A DNA stretch of 64,000 nt from Amblyornis subalaris (GCA_018881555.1 JACAXG010000013.1:12786479-12850478); one strand, 5' to 3'; shown: positions 49,201 to 62,194, counted from the first letter of the stretch. Program-made: numbers and translations. The notes: a model not told the origin generated them from the letters alone.

Positions 49201-52200
49201 ACACAGCTTTGGGAAGGGAATGCTATCAAATAATTAAAGATGTTGCAAACTGAGTGAAGAATGAAACTAACTTTAAAATATAAAATTAATTTAAATTCTT
49301 TTGGGGGAAGGGCTAAACAACACAGCAGCGGGAATGACTGTTATTTTACCAATGAAGCCATTTGGAACGGATTTCCTGATTGCACTGATATTCAGATACA
49401 TGTAGACAGCTGACACCCTGGTATTTATATACAGTAGTCTGGAGCTCTTCAGTAGATCCAGGTGATACTGTTTTCCTTGTTTATGCTCTTTCTGGCCACG
49501 GACACAATGGCTAAGCCTCAATCTGGAAGAGATGTATCTGATGCTCACTGGCAAGGTCAAACAACTAGAGGAGCTGGCAGGGTGTATGTTGGATCCATCT
49601 GCTTAGGCATATATACAAATTATTTGGCAAGGCACGGATAATATCACAGTAATTTTGGATCAGACTGCTTTTAGATTGCCAGGTGGAAGTTGAAAGATTT
49701 TGATCATCTGTTGTTCACAAAAATCTTGTGACTCCTCCTTCNGAACACAGACCTTGCTACAGACACCCCCACCTTGGGGATGCATCCCCACTGGCACTGG
49801 GGATGAATTTACTGTTTCTCTTCAGCCACCCATCCCAATGGGGTAATAAAAACGTGCCTTCTGAGCACTGCTGTTTAAAAGCCAATTAATTTAATATGAA
49901 AAATTAATTTATTTCGTCCACCCCTACTCTGGAGTAAAAGTTTCTTAATATAAATCTGAATTTACCCAGAATAATCTGATTGATTTTTTCAGTTCAGTAT
50001 TGCTGTTTATACAGATGTACTTACAGTGACACATCCATACTACAACAGAGTTGCCTGCTGCTCACAAGCANCATGGAAATACTATTTGCTGAATGGCACA
50101 GAAGGGTTATGAAAAGAAGAGACACTGATACTGTTCTTGTTCTGCCCCTCCCACCACTTGGCTGATTTAGCTCCCTCTGCAAACTTTCTCAGTGTTACTA
50201 CCAAAAGTACAAATACAGACAATATTTACACCCCACCATCTTCAGCCCTGTACAATTACCTCCTATGCCAGTCTAGCTTCATCTGGCATCCGATTAAACA
50301 ATAATTGGGCATGGCAGCAGCACTTCTTAGTGACTTCCTTGTCCTTGTTAATAAATCACAATTGTCAATTTATAGCAAATTAGGCAAACTCTGCTCTCTT
50401 AAGCCTCATTTTATTTAAATCAGAAAGATTTATGATACTCCAGGGTATAATACACCTTCCATTACCTCTCCAGCTAGTAATCAAGAATATGCCTGTCAAA
50501 GTCAAAGTGCAAGGATTCATCATATTATTTTTTTAAAACTCTGGTTCTTCTCCTATGGGTATGGAACTTAATTCTCTGTGGACATCTGAGGTTTATTTTG
50601 TAATTATATTAATTTCCATGTAAATCCTGATTGCCCTTCTAAACCTCTCCTTACATAAGCACTTTGGGTTTCAGTGGTCTTTGGGGCTTTTAATCAATGA
50701 CAGAAGATATGTCATTAATCCATCATGGAGTCAATTCACACAGCACATGTCTCAAATGAGTCCAGAGGTGCCAAACTGNATGGGGCAGGTGCTCTAGAGC
50801 TTCCAAGGTTACACCTGGCTGATCCAGACCATTGTGTGAAGGTTTTGGGGGATGTAGAAGAAAATTAGGGACACTGAAAATCGTTAATTTTGCCAAGGGC
50901 TTAATCTATACATAAAATACAACCCAATATAGTTGATGTAAATCCAACACTGAGTATTCCACATGTAGTGTCTAATTCAACCAGTATTTATGAATAAGAA
51001 CAGCATTTTCAGTACTTTCAAAATACTTAAGGGCCTATTTATTTTAAAATACTTTTTGCAGTGACAATAAANCTTTCCCTTTCAGGCTATCAAAAGTCAA
51101 TGCCTCTTTTTTAAAGTGAACTCTGTAGAGAAAGTTATAGAGACTGGACATTTGTAAAGAAAACAAAAATACTATCAATATGATTTAAAAAAATAAAATG
51201 CAATTGTTGTATTTTCAATTAACTATGCCTAACAGATAAGCTATTGAACAGCCTGCATGGAGAGGAGGGACACATTACAAGCAGGAACCCAATGAGACCT
51301 AACATGAGGCAGGGCTTATGTGATTATGCAATCTCTCCAAAGAGCTCACCAGATTTCTGAAATAAATAGAACTAAAGATCACAGTCCCTTTGAAGAACCT
51401 TCTGCTGTTGTATCCCTGTGTTAAGGATGCAGGTGTTTGGTTTGCAACAGCTCTCTGCTGATGAAAGGTCTCACACTGAAATACAGGTTATATCAGCAAA
51501 AATGCCAGTGTAAGCTGTGTTGCTCTTGGAAGCTCTGCAAAACCTCCCCTGCAAGGTGTTCCAGCTCACAGACACCAGCAATCCTTTCTGGTACAACCTG
51601 AGAGTGGCTGAACTGCCAGGTGACCCAGGCAGCAGCAGTGACTTCAGAATCAAACGTGCACATGGATTTTTCACACTACTAAACAAGTGAAATTAACCCA
51701 CTGTGACAATGAGCAAGAGCACAATATTTATTTCAGAGGTGCTCAGCAGTACGAGGAGGGGACCTCAAGGCCTTTGAGGGGTCAGAGAGCTTGGGGACAA
51801 CCTTACCTGCAGTGTTTGTGCACTTACCCCTACACACTAATCTAATCTCAATTTAATTCCCAAACGAGCCTGGCATTAGATCATTTCTATTAACAGGAGT
51901 GGGTTTACTCTTCTTTTCATCTTAGCTTGTTTATAGCAACTTCATCAATTCCATCANCTCCAAAGGAAAGGAGAAAATAAGGCAATCAGCCTCCCAGGAC
52001 CCTCTCTGTTCGTGTTCTTGGACAACAAACGAAACCCAAAAGCCTTATCCTCAAGCACAGTCAGTGCCAAGAAAGCCTCAAGGATAACAGATGACAGAAA
52101 ATCGCAAGGAAATCCAACAATAAGGATTTTCAGCTGTGGCCAACTACGTCAACTGCTTCAGTCATGCAGAAATGGTGGGATGAAGAAAATTAAGACCTGG

Positions 52201-55200
52201 TTAAACAGAACTTGATTAAGCAGAGTTATAGCAACCAGCAATCACCTGAAAAGACAGGCAAACCACAGAGGAAGAAAAATTATTATTTAGTGTAATAGGA
52301 CCAGGCAGACANAAGAACCAGAGCCTGAAATCCAGACTAAATGCCAATAAAAACTTCTCCTTTACCCTGGGAAAAGAAAGATTGNAAGTCTGGTCACTCC
52401 AGGCATTTAGAACTAGACCAGGAAAACAGTAGTAAAACCAAAGTGAGGGGGAATAATCCACACTGACAATAGAATGAAGATGAGAGTGCCTCCACCTGTG
52501 GGTGCAGCTCCCTGCTCCCCTGAACCGCCCAGCTCCTTCTGATGCAGCACTGCACATACACAGCAAATGCCTGAAGCTGCTCAACATCTGCTTTCTTGTT
52601 GGCCTAACAAAAATGGAAATACTTCTTCAGAGCTGGCTCTATTGTTAAGAGCCCTCATTAGGGCCTGCCACACCACATGAGCATGTTTTTACAGGGCCTG
52701 TGGTGGGTGTGTTCATGCCTCGATGCCTTCAGCCAGCAACTGGGGCAGTAATCCCTCCCTAAGCCTTTCATTTTATGCCCTTCTACATGTAAATCTTCAT
52801 TTTCTTTAGACCTACTACAACAGAAAGGGCATAAAGAAAGAAACACAAGTCTGACTGATGCATGGTAAGTTTTACAGAATAAGCATATGCCAGGAAATAT
52901 TGTGATTTCTGNGTTTTTTTCTGCCCTAGGAGCTTTATATGAAATTATAACCACCTACTGCTGACACTGGCATTTGCCCTAAAAATCCACACATAAATGT
53001 AAGTCTACTCACTTTATGTGGCCACCCATTGCCTCTCATCCCTAAAGGCTTTCTCTTTTATTTTACTACGAGTGGAAAATGCTTCTTCAACATTCATTAA
53101 TAAGTATTTTCAGTATGGTTAAAACGATCAAACAAAAATAAAACACCCCAGATCACATAAACACACACTCCAGGAGAATTTATTAGAATGAAAGTTCAAG
53201 GCAGAGCCACCTCACACAAACAGCACTGATTTCTTCACATGAAAACTTGGCATTGAGCTGACATTCCACTGCCTGTCCCCCCGACCCTGACACTGGGGGA
53301 GAAGAGGGGCCAAGGCAGAGCAGTGAAGGCAGAGAGGGGCGTTTGCTCTCCTGGCTCATGTGGATGAGGCTGCACAGAGTCCCTTCCAATTTCTTCTCCC
53401 TTTGCAATTCCAGCTTGGGGATTTGTCTGTGCGCTGAGGGATGCACATGGGGACTTGTGTGTGTTAACAGATCCAAAGAAACAAAAGCACAGAGATACAT
53501 TTGCACACAGCATCAGCCTGGCAAACCAGGCACAGACTCTCACACAGCTGGCACAGCAGCCAAACTCTACCCTGGGTTACACCCCCTCAACCCCACCCAA
53601 ACCAGCATCACTGAGAAACTGCCCTGTTGGAATAAAGTCTCAGTCTGGCCCTTGAGCTGTGAGAGCTGCCCCAGCACCCACAGATGGGCAAGCACCACTC
53701 ACCTACGCCGAGTTCTGTGCTGAATCCTCCCCAGGCTGCCCTTACTGCAGGGCTCTGACACAGTATTCGTGTGACACCGCAGAACCTCCACAGGGCAAAG
53801 TGCAAAGACAGCAAACTGCCCGAGCTCCAAGCAAAGGCAAGGCCATGTGCACCCCCGGGAGGCAGGGGTCCGGCCAGGGCAGCACCCAGGCCCTGCCAGT
53901 GGCAGGGGTCAGTGCAGATGAACCTGCTGCCAGCCCTGTGCAGCCACAGCTTCTGCTCAGCTGCACCGACCCCTCAGTGCTGGCACATTCCTTATATCAG
54001 TGCACAGCACGGGATAGGTGTGAATCCCCCACATCCCAGAGACATCCTGCTCTGAGACCCTCCATTTCTAACCTCGTTTCCAGGGACGAAAACCAGGCGT
54101 CAGGGGTGGAGAGGGGGAAGAGCCAAATTCCTAGCAGAACTTTGGAGCCAGCTTCCTCACTAAGTATCATTCTGGCTTCACTGTAATGCCTCCCACCACA
54201 AGAGTCTGGCTGCAAAGAATGCTGTCTCCCCAAAGCCCAAGAGCTTTACCCAGGATTTTTCCAATTGTATCTGTCATCCTGGATGATTGGTGAAATTGCT
54301 TGAACCCTCCAGATACCGCAGCGCTGCAAGGAAAGTCAGGACACTGGCTGAACTCAACAGGGAGGTGAATAGATTGGGATAAAATTTAGAGCAACTCTGC
54401 CACAGACATGCATCAGCATCTGGTGCCTGAAGTGTGGGATATGAGCTGTGCCAATTTTACCTATTTTCACTTCCCATTTCAGACAGCTTTCAGTGACAGC
54501 AGAACCCAGAGGTGACAGACATCCTGCATTCCAGCAGCTCCAGCTCCTTTACCTGAGCAATCAGAGAGGCTGTGGAGATGCCCAGGCAGGCAGTGCATTT
54601 CCTGTTCTGGGTTGGGAATGTTCTTTCATTTCAGATAAAACAAAGATGTATTTTAAACTCTTTCCCCAGTTTTACAAATAATTCCATCAGAAAGAAAGAA
54701 AATCATTCTCCTTCATTTGCTGTTACCTCAGTTTTGAGAAAAAAAAAGTATAAAAGACAAAAATCAGCCAAAAAATTCCAAAAGGGCATTTTCAGAATAC
54801 AGCAATGGCAAGATACACTGTGTTGGTTTCACTTAACTTAGTTTTTGCTACAGCTCTTCAAGTGAATTTTTTTTCAATGGCTTATTGATTGCAGGTTTGA
54901 TTAATCTCTTGAATTCTAACACCCATAGACTCAATTTTGCAGTATCAATGGGAATACTTAAAAGCCACACACTCTTCAGAATAAATGAACTGGTAGGTGC
55001 CCGTGGTCTGTTTACCAGCCCCAGCTGCACTCACACACTCTGGCTCTGCAGGTGGCCAGCAGCATTTCCAGCAGGAGAAAGCTCCATCTCTCCACTTACA
55101 ATCATACTTTACAATCTAAACCACACACATTATTTAAATAATCAGTTAAAGAATGCTATGGAGAAGAGAAAAAACCCCCCAACCCACTGGATAACTACAC

Positions 55201-55211
55201 CTATGCCTGTG

Positions 55212-55217
55212 TTTAAT
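55212..55217 (-). promoter_or_regulatory. Possible polyadenylation signal ATTAAA for the small ORF
   Basis: On the minus strand ATTAAA occurs 164 nt after the TGA stop of the small secreted ORF. About 25-45 nt further down is a G/T-rich run (GTTGGGGGGTTTTTTC), the usual arrangement of hexamer and downstream element. It is compatible with a short 3' UTR, but ATTAAA is common in such sequence. Confidence 0.25.
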
Positions 55218-55380
55218 ATGAAAACATGAATTTCATAACATGAAGAGCCAGCTCCTGCTGGCACTGGTGGCGCCCTGGAGCTCGTGAGCCTGCCAGATGC
55301 TGGAGGTGCCATATCCCACTCTTTGGGGCTTTCTCCCCAAAGTACAACCACTNCAGCACAGTTTCAACCACAGCTGATCT

Positions 55381-55635
55381 TCAACAAACACATTCATCAC
55401 TCATTTTAAGGAAAGAGCAGCAGCGAAGATCATTATCAGCACAGCCCTGCCCGTTCCTGAGTGAGCAATCTCTTTCATCCTCGTCAAACACCACTGGGGC
55501 CCTCTGGCCTCGCAGCTCAGGTGGTCCATGACTTATCTCACTTTTGAGTTTACTCCCTCCATCAAGGGCAGCACTGCACATTGCTAAAAGCCCCACAAGG
55601 TATACATTCAATAGCAAAAACATCTTTGTGAGCAT
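55381..55635 (-). CDS. Candidate small secreted cysteine-rich (knottin-like) peptide, unnamed
   Basis: A single uninterrupted frame of 84 codons ends at TGA. An in-frame TGA lies 21 nt upstream of the first ATG, so it cannot extend without splicing. The second Met (codon 5, at 55623) has a better context (AAAGATG), giving an 80-residue form. Seen: a signal peptide of MFLLLNVYLVGLLAM type with a plausible cut after CSA; a polar middle segment; acidic DEDER at residues 50-54; then six cysteines in the last 30 residues with spacing C-x7-C-x6-CC-x8-C-x-C, ending ECVC. Signal, acidic pro-region ending in Arg, and a cysteine block containing a CC pair is the layout of inhibitor-cystine-knot peptide precursors. 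That resemblance is an inference from layout, not a family match. It lies inside a SLIT3 intron on the same strand, away from recognisable repeats. Alternatives are a chance frame, a pseudogene, or one exon of a longer gene. I cannot name an orthologue or assign a function. Confidence 0.45.
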   Translation of the reverse strand: MLTKMFLLLNVYLVGLLAMCSAALDGGSKLKSEISHGPPELRGQRAPVVFDEDERDCSLRNGQGCADNDLRCCSFLKMSDECVC

Positions 55636-55859
55636 GAGAAGTAAGAGATGGAATCGTCATCGATGTGACAGCAAAAACCAGAGCGCAGGCTTCGGAGAAC
55701 ACAGTAACTGCTGGAAGGTCCTGATTCATCAGGCACTACTTTGGCAACTGCTAACTTAGGTGGCTTTCTGCTAGCTGGCCCACTGCTTTTTTCTGAAGCC
55801 TGGCATGAGCACAGGAACCCCAGAAAGATGCTTGTAATGTCTGTCCCTTCCCAGGGAAC

Positions 55860-55867
55860 ATTATAAA
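55860..55867 (-). promoter_or_regulatory. TATA-like element upstream of the small secreted ORF
   Basis: On the minus strand the sequence reads GGCTTTATAATG about 235 nt upstream of the better-placed ATG at 55623. It is only a loose TATA match, and such matches are frequent in AT-rich intron. It is listed because it sits at a sensible distance for a short single-exon transcript. Confidence 0.2.
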
Positions 55868-57944
55868 GCCGTCAGCTTAAATTTGGAAAAAGGGTGGGTT
55901 TTGCACTTTATTGATGCACTCTTCCACACAGGATTTTTTGAAAATCTACATCAAACAAGGAAAAACAAATGCTGAGAGGGCAGATTTAGGGCAATTTATC
56001 AAGGTCTGGGAAATAGCTTCCAGATGGATGGAGCTGTTTGGTGCTGGCTGGTGAGAAGGAAGCAAGGTATTGTTATTGAATTAGCATGAATCTCTGGTGG
56101 AGAACTGCGTGGTAGATAGAGTGTTCCTTTCATATGGTTTACATTTGGACCTGTCATATTTCATTTTTATTCAAAAACCTGTGGTAAAGACACACAGTTC
56201 TTTTTTGCTTATTAAATTTCCACCAATCCTCCCTGGACCGTTACCCAGTCAGTATTTTTAAACTCTGCTCCAAGTGCCATGCCTGGTCTGTTTGCTCTTT
56301 GCCACGCTTGGCTGACAGCCTGGTGCTTACAAGCTCACAAGTGGTTTTAGGTTTTGCATTCACCCACTGATGTCACCTGAGAAGGTGTGTGAGAGAAGAG
56401 AAAAGCTGGATGCTCCACAAGGTGTTTAAACTGAGTCACATCAAGCGTTTATCAAAAGTCTTCCAAGGAAAACAATGCATCCTGAGGTTTAATGCACACT
56501 GCAATGTGCTAATAAACTAGAGGATTACCCTTGATTATTCTTTTTAATAAATTCTCCCTTCATAAACATGTCTTCTGGCAGTATAAATGCATCTATTTGC
56601 ATTTAATACTGCAAAACCCCAAAAGAACAACCAGCGAACAAAAATCTAAGGGATGAAAGAGAAGATATGCTCATAACTAACAAAATTTTACTTAGAATAA
56701 CCTGGATACCTACTCCATGATACTTGTCTTACAGTGTAAGATGTACACAAAGAGTCATGTCTTTTCTTGCTAGCTCTGAAATAACTTTATTTTTCAAATT
56801 TCCATCTGAAGAATTCAACCTAATTTATGTTAAACATCAAAGTAAAATGACCATTCTCTTATTAACCTGAGGAGATAAACAGATTGTTATCAAGTAGTTT
56901 CAGCTAAATAGATTTTTGACAATATGGTCTTTAAAATCCTAGATAAGTTGCTGGTTGATATGCCAGTGGGCAGAAAGATTTTTAATGACAGGAAATTTCC
57001 AATGGCTTTTTCAATTATTTAGGAGAACTGTTACTCTTGAGTACTAGGGGCACCGGGGTGAAATAGAAGAAAGGAGCTTTATATCTTTCCTTTTCCAATG
57101 TTTCAGGGATTTATCACAATTACTCTGGGATGTATCTCAGGCAAAACAGAGAAGGGAAATGGTGATATCATCATAACCAATTAATTCCTAAATCCTACCT
57201 GAAATGTAACACAGGGATACTTGTCCTTACTTCCCACATGTATGTCTGGTTTTGCCCTTCTTTTTTCCCTAGATTTCTTCTTAATTTATGTTTTATGAGC
57301 ATCTGTTTCAACTGACCAAGACTGCAAGAAACATCCAAAGAGGCAAATAAAATCACAGGCTGCAGGATGCAGCCTACTTTGGCCGTAACATCTGAAACCC
57401 CCCAGGCTGCGAACACATCATATGCCTCATTTATTACTTACACTTAATCCTTCAGCTACTGACTCCTGAGCTACATTTCCAGCTATATCAACTCTGGGAC
57501 ACTGCCTTGGTGTCCTTAAGCTCTCATGATGCAGCACGAACAAGGACAGTTGTACATCACTGCTGAAGAAACTGCTTTGCTCAATGCCAACTCCCCAATT
57601 TTCCAGTGTGTTATCAGGAAGCTGGCGCTGCTCACAGTGACTGGCATCCACAGGATTCACATTTGCAGATCCCTTAGTGGACATTAGTGCTCTGAAGTCA
57701 GAGACAGCCGAGTTAGGGGTTGTGTCTGATCAATAATCACCGCTCTGCTAATCAGTCTGTGTAAGGTGGATGTAAAGTGGCAGCTACCAACATTCTGTCA
57801 CTGTGGACCAAACTGTCCCTTAATTCTCATCTGAACTGCCTCCCCTTTGCCTGGAAGCCTACAAAATGGTTATCTTCTTCCTTCCAAAGAAAAAGAAACT
57901 AAAAGGAAGATAAAAGCAACTTGCCATTTCACATGGGTGTGTAC

Positions 57945-58065
57945 ATCACAGAATCAGAGAATGCCCAAGGCTGGGAGTGGCCTCTGGAGATCGTACAGGC
58001 CAACCACCCTGANCAAAACGGGATCAACTAGAGCAAGTAGCTCAGGATGATCTGTGTAGGCACGG
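57945..58065 (-). mobile_element. Avian CR1 LINE, 5'-truncated 3'-end fragment
   Basis: Read on the plus strand, ACAGAATCAGAGAATGCCC followed by GGCTGGGAGTGGCCTCTGGA, then GATCGTACAGGCCAACCACC, then GATCAACTAGAGCAAGTAGC and TCAGGATGATCTGTGTAGG is the classic complement of the avian CR1 3' end. The element is therefore on the minus strand with its 3' end near 57945. Only about 120 bp is recognisable, as is typical of severely 5'-truncated CR1 copies. Several substitutions show it is not recent. It carries one N (58013). Confidence 0.9.
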
Positions 58066-58258
58066 CACAAGGCAATGCCATTCCAACTGCACAAGATAAA
58101 ATCTGTGNCAGGGTGCAGCTGAAAAGTCACACACAGCCTGCTAGAGCAAGGGATCTTTTGAACCCAGGAAAATTAACTCCTCATGGTACAACAACTAAAA
58201 ACCCACAAATGATGGGGAACAGTTTCTTGCTTCTCACGTTGTTCATTTGTAGTCATAC

Positions 58259-58383
58259 CTTGAACCCGAAAGGGCAAGTGCACTGGTACAGCTCCACTGG
58301 GTCACTGCTGCACGTCCCATTGTTCTTACAGGGGCTGGAGAGGCAGGGGTTACACTTGGACACAACACTGAGATCCACTGGCT
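58259..58383 (-). CDS. SLIT3: SLIT3 exon: EGF-like repeat 1
   Basis: This 125-nt exon follows a good acceptor (TGCCTTTCCAG) and ends at AAG|GTATGA. Two bases (AG) complete a Glu codon with the preceding exon, followed by 41 codons: [13 protein letters not shown], then [10 protein letters not shown] and [15 protein letters not shown]. Cysteine spacing is that of an EGF module; the sixth cysteine (GRDC) is supplied by the next exon, as is usual for Slit genes. Family knowledge: this is the first of nine EGF repeats, immediately after LRR4. The exon ends in phase 0. Relative to the human SLIT3 I remember, the junction residue is Glu rather than Gly and a few hydrophobic residues differ. NGT is a potential N-glycosylation sequon. 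Confidence 0.96.
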
Positions 58384-61300
58384 CTGGAAAGGCAAACGCA
58401 GAGCATTAACAGAGAATTGGATTGCAAAATTAACACTTCCCGTGCACACACAAACATTTTTTCCCAAGCACTGGCACACACGCACATACTGCGGGTGCGT
58501 TGCACAACACCATGGGATTCCCAGGGATCAGAGAGGCTTTAAGTACTTAAATCAAGTGCTAGGCAAGTCTCAATGATGCTTATGTTCTCCTGAAGATGCA
58601 AACATATGCTCTGAAAAAAACATGTTGGGAACCTCCAGGGAGTGGGTTATATATATATGGCTTTCAGCAATTTTTCCTTTTCTCAGTGCTGGAAATCCTG
58701 CAATAGCAACCCCAGGGAACTGTAACCTGACATTTCTATGGCTGATAACAAGACTGAAAGTGCAGATGCAACAGCATAAATAAAAAACATGCACAAGAGA
58801 GATTTAGTCAGAGGCTTATGGGAATACTTAGGTGCAAAGTGCTCTACCATCCTTAATTTTAACNGAGTTCAAAACTTATTTTCTTCCTGTTCTGCCCAGA
58901 AGAATGAGCAACACTGAGCTATCTTGGCAAAACACAATAAAGCCAAATATGCAAAGATGTAAATGTATGCAGGTAAATACACATGGCCATATTTAAAACA
59001 TCTGACAAGCCTCGTATTTTTAGCAAAAATCTTCCAGAGAAGTAGTGCAGTTTGTAGGTGAGCAGGAAAACGAACACAGACTAGAACAATACTAAGAACA
59101 TTTGGGGTCCCGAGTCAATCAGTATTTTATGGTTGAGATTTTACGGAAATATTCTGTAGATTTTACAGTTATACAGAGTTTTACAGAGATTTTACAGTTA
59201 TATTCACAGCTAAAACATGGTCATTTTGTAAATGACTACATTTCAAATATTAGTAAGTATTAACCCACTGGCTTTTACATGTAAAAAATAAAACCTAACA
59301 CTTTAAAGTGGCTTAAATTATATTAGGCAGTGAAGACCTTTTAATAATTTTATTTCATTTTTAAGGAAATATATTTTAAAGTAATTTTAAATTTGTCCTG
59401 TACTAATCAGAAGTGGGCACAGGGCTTCTGTCAGTGCACGATAAATGGTAAGGAGGAGTAAATTGTGAAACACACNGAAAGTGAAGAAAAGAAGCTTATA
59501 TTTGATGTTCGAGAAAAGGTGGAGCTTCAGAGTCATCAGAACTAGGGATGAAAAAATCCCTTCCAGTCAGGCTTAGAATCATCCAGCATGAGTTATAAAC
59601 CATCACTGTTTACTCTGAATACTTGCAGAGCACCAACAGGGGCAAGAACATGGCAGAAATGGGGACTGAAGGGTCTCAGGTGATGAGCACCTGCCAGGTA
59701 AGGGCTGTGTCCTGGTGCTGTACTGCTGGTGCTGCCATCAGGGACTGACTGGAGAGTGTCATGTGCAGTAACGAGGGAAAAATACACANGAAGAAACAAA
59801 TCCAAGTATTAAATAAAGGACTGTTGTCGTCATATTCTGTCTTTGTGTTTATGTCTAACTACATGCCATACATGTTTTTGCCTTGGAGCTAGGACAGCAA
59901 GAGGAAATCACACCTGAACTCCTGACAGGGGCTGGAATGTGACATATCTGAGTTACANTTCTCTTGATGGTAAAATACACGAAGAATAAATGAAGGGAGC
60001 TCCTCTGAGAGCTCATGAGACAGGCAGCAGTGCTGTTCTCTTAGATTTAGAGGTCAGTAAGCCAGAATTTGTTGTATTATTTATTTATTTCATAACACGC
60101 GTACATTTTCCATTTATTTCTATGGCATAGATCAAAGCTAATCAATGTAGGAGCTAATAAGAACAGTGTTANTTCCTAGCAGTTAAGTAGTTCATTATTT
60201 TGCCCTTGTGGATTTGATTTATAAATCCATATAGCAAAATGCCCTCAGCCCAGCACATTCCTTTCCTCTACTGCATAGCTGGGAGGGCAAGTTAATAAAA
60301 AGCAGAGCTGAGTTTGCATGACTTGCACATAACACACTTTTATTTTCTTGGCTCTGCTGAGACATAACCTCCTGCTCAGTCACAGGCTAAAAACATATTT
60401 TTACCAAGAGTAAGTTAAACTAGTTTTTTTTTCCTAATGTAAAAGTTCCTGGAGGTCACAGAGGACATCTGGGCACAACCTTTGTCCAGCACCTCAAGGT
60501 ACCCAGCCCAGCATGAGCTGACCCCTGGTGCCAGGCTCAGGGTTCTGGGGAGTCAGGGCTCTGAATTCCCTGAAATGGGAAAGGGGTGCAGTGAAACTGC
60601 CAAATCATGCATTGGTTTTTCAAAATATATGTACTGTGATGAGCAAAGGTGAATTTTTCTGAGGCCAGGAGCTTCTTGGACTTTACTGCCGCTTTTAGAG
60701 ACCATCAACAACTTCTGCTTGTGCAAAGACCAACTCCAGATCAACACTTCTTTTCTCCTTTTCTATTCAGATAAAGCAAGCCACGGAGGCTTCTGGGATA
60801 TTGGAAAGCACAGCAGCTAGTGGACCAATCTAATATTTACATAAGAAGCACACAATTACATCTAATATCCTGGATCACAGATTTACTTATCTTTTGCCTA
60901 AGAATTGCTTGTTTAGTTTAGAGAGAAAGTGACCATAACTATTNATATATCACAGGTTCAGAACGAAGAAGGCATCTAGCCTCTCTTTCTGGTTTAATTT
61001 TCAGATCCTGCTTAATATACAAATACAATTATTTTCTTTGGTTCACTTCATGGGAACAAGTGCATTATTTGGTATTTTTAGTACTTAGGGTATATATATG
61101 TACTTCACATTTGAGAGACTATTGTAACGTCTGTAGTTTGATAATTATAGTCAGAATTCTGATAGTTTTGAGACTGACATTTCAAAGTAATTAAATTATA
61201 AGGTTACAGTTATTAAAGACATATTTGAAAGGACATAAAATTCAGCTCAGCCTTGGGAACCTGTGTTTTAAACCCACCTCAACACCATCATTTGTTTGTT

Positions 61301-62194
61301 CAGCAGTTTAATTCCAGCATCTATAAAATCACCCTGCCAGGCAGTACTGTAAATGGGCATGGCACTCTGAGAGACATAAAAACAGGCTTTATGCCCTCAT
61401 TTCCATTTCTAAGAGAGGCTACTGATCCATCTTTTCCACTATAAATACNGCTCCATCCTCATGTACTTGCTGGTAAGCTAAGTAAACCTTCTAATTTTTA
61501 TTTTTTTACAATGAGAACATAGAGACATGTCCTAATCTCCATTCGCTAATGAGCTACTTACTTTATCCACAAAAAAGTGTGCTCCTTATCACCTGACTGC
61601 TCCCTAATGCAGCACACTCCTGTCACTGGGTACATATTGTTCAGAGCTGCACCTCAACCCTCTCCTGAATGAATGTACACTGAATTCAGACACGACACGT
61701 TTTCCATAATCTGCAGTTTCTGACACAGAGCTGAGGAGAACAGTTTGCAGATCTGCAGACGAAAACGTACTTTTGGTAAATATTTGCTTTCTAGAAGAAT
61801 TCTCAGTTTCTCAGTTTTCAAGTAAATGTNCACAATAACTACAGTGCTCCATGTTTTTATAATAACTCTTATTTTGCCAGAAAATTTTTTTGGGGTAGGT
61901 CACAGGCCAAACCCAGTGATTTGCTCCAGCAAGTTCTAACAACACCCTATATGCTAACGTGCCATCATAGAATCTGGGGTNAGCCACAGGAGCACTCACC
62001 GCTCTGAGGTTCCCTGGTGTTCCTTCCAGTGGAGCAGTTTGGGGAAGAACACGAGAAAACACAACGTGGAAAGAACGCGACGGTTCGGAAAACGACAGCC
62101 AAGCCCAACCGCCCCGCAAAAACTCTAAACCCAGGAGTGCCAAACTCCAGCCCCGCGAGCAGCACGGAGCAGAGGGCTCCCAGGCGGCTCCTAC
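58384..62194 (-). other. SLIT3: SLIT3 intron between LRRCT and EGF1 exons
   Basis: This is about 3.8 kb of AT-rich intron. I see no coding exon on either strand: the open frames present are short and show no domain. It contains a short (TA)n run at about 58648-58658 and a small imperfect tandem repeat of GATTTTACAG units at about 59137-59202. Nothing else in it can be supported. Confidence 0.85.
59137..59202. repeat. Short imperfect tandem repeat (GATTTTACAGTTATA)
   Basis: The motif GATTTTACAGTTATA occurs at 59159-59173 and again at 59188-59202 (29 bp apart). A partial copy, GATTTTACGG, lies at 59137. TTTTACAGAG between the two full copies is a further partial. It is a small local duplication in the intron with no evident function. 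Confidence 0.55.

Larger units (their letters stand above)
43240..58258 (-). other. SLIT3: SLIT3 intron between EGF1 and EGF2 exons (largest in window)
   Basis: This is about 15.0 kb of intron. It contains an avian CR1 3' fragment at 57945-58065, an old CR1-like fragment at about 44510-44900, a MIR-like fragment near 46122-46214, and a small CpG-rich cluster at about 45480-45610. It also holds the candidate secreted cysteine-rich peptide gene at 55381-55635, on the same strand as SLIT3. The interval 53270-54190 is somewhat GC-richer and has long open frames on both strands, but they begin at non-ATG codons and show no domain. The stretch 46215-53160 is AT-rich intron in which I see nothing further. 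Confidence 0.85.

Noticed and set aside
53659..54186. 175-codon plus-strand open frame
   Set aside because: It begins at GTG, has no signal, domain or repeat pattern, and overlaps competing frames of similar length. It is explained by higher local GC.
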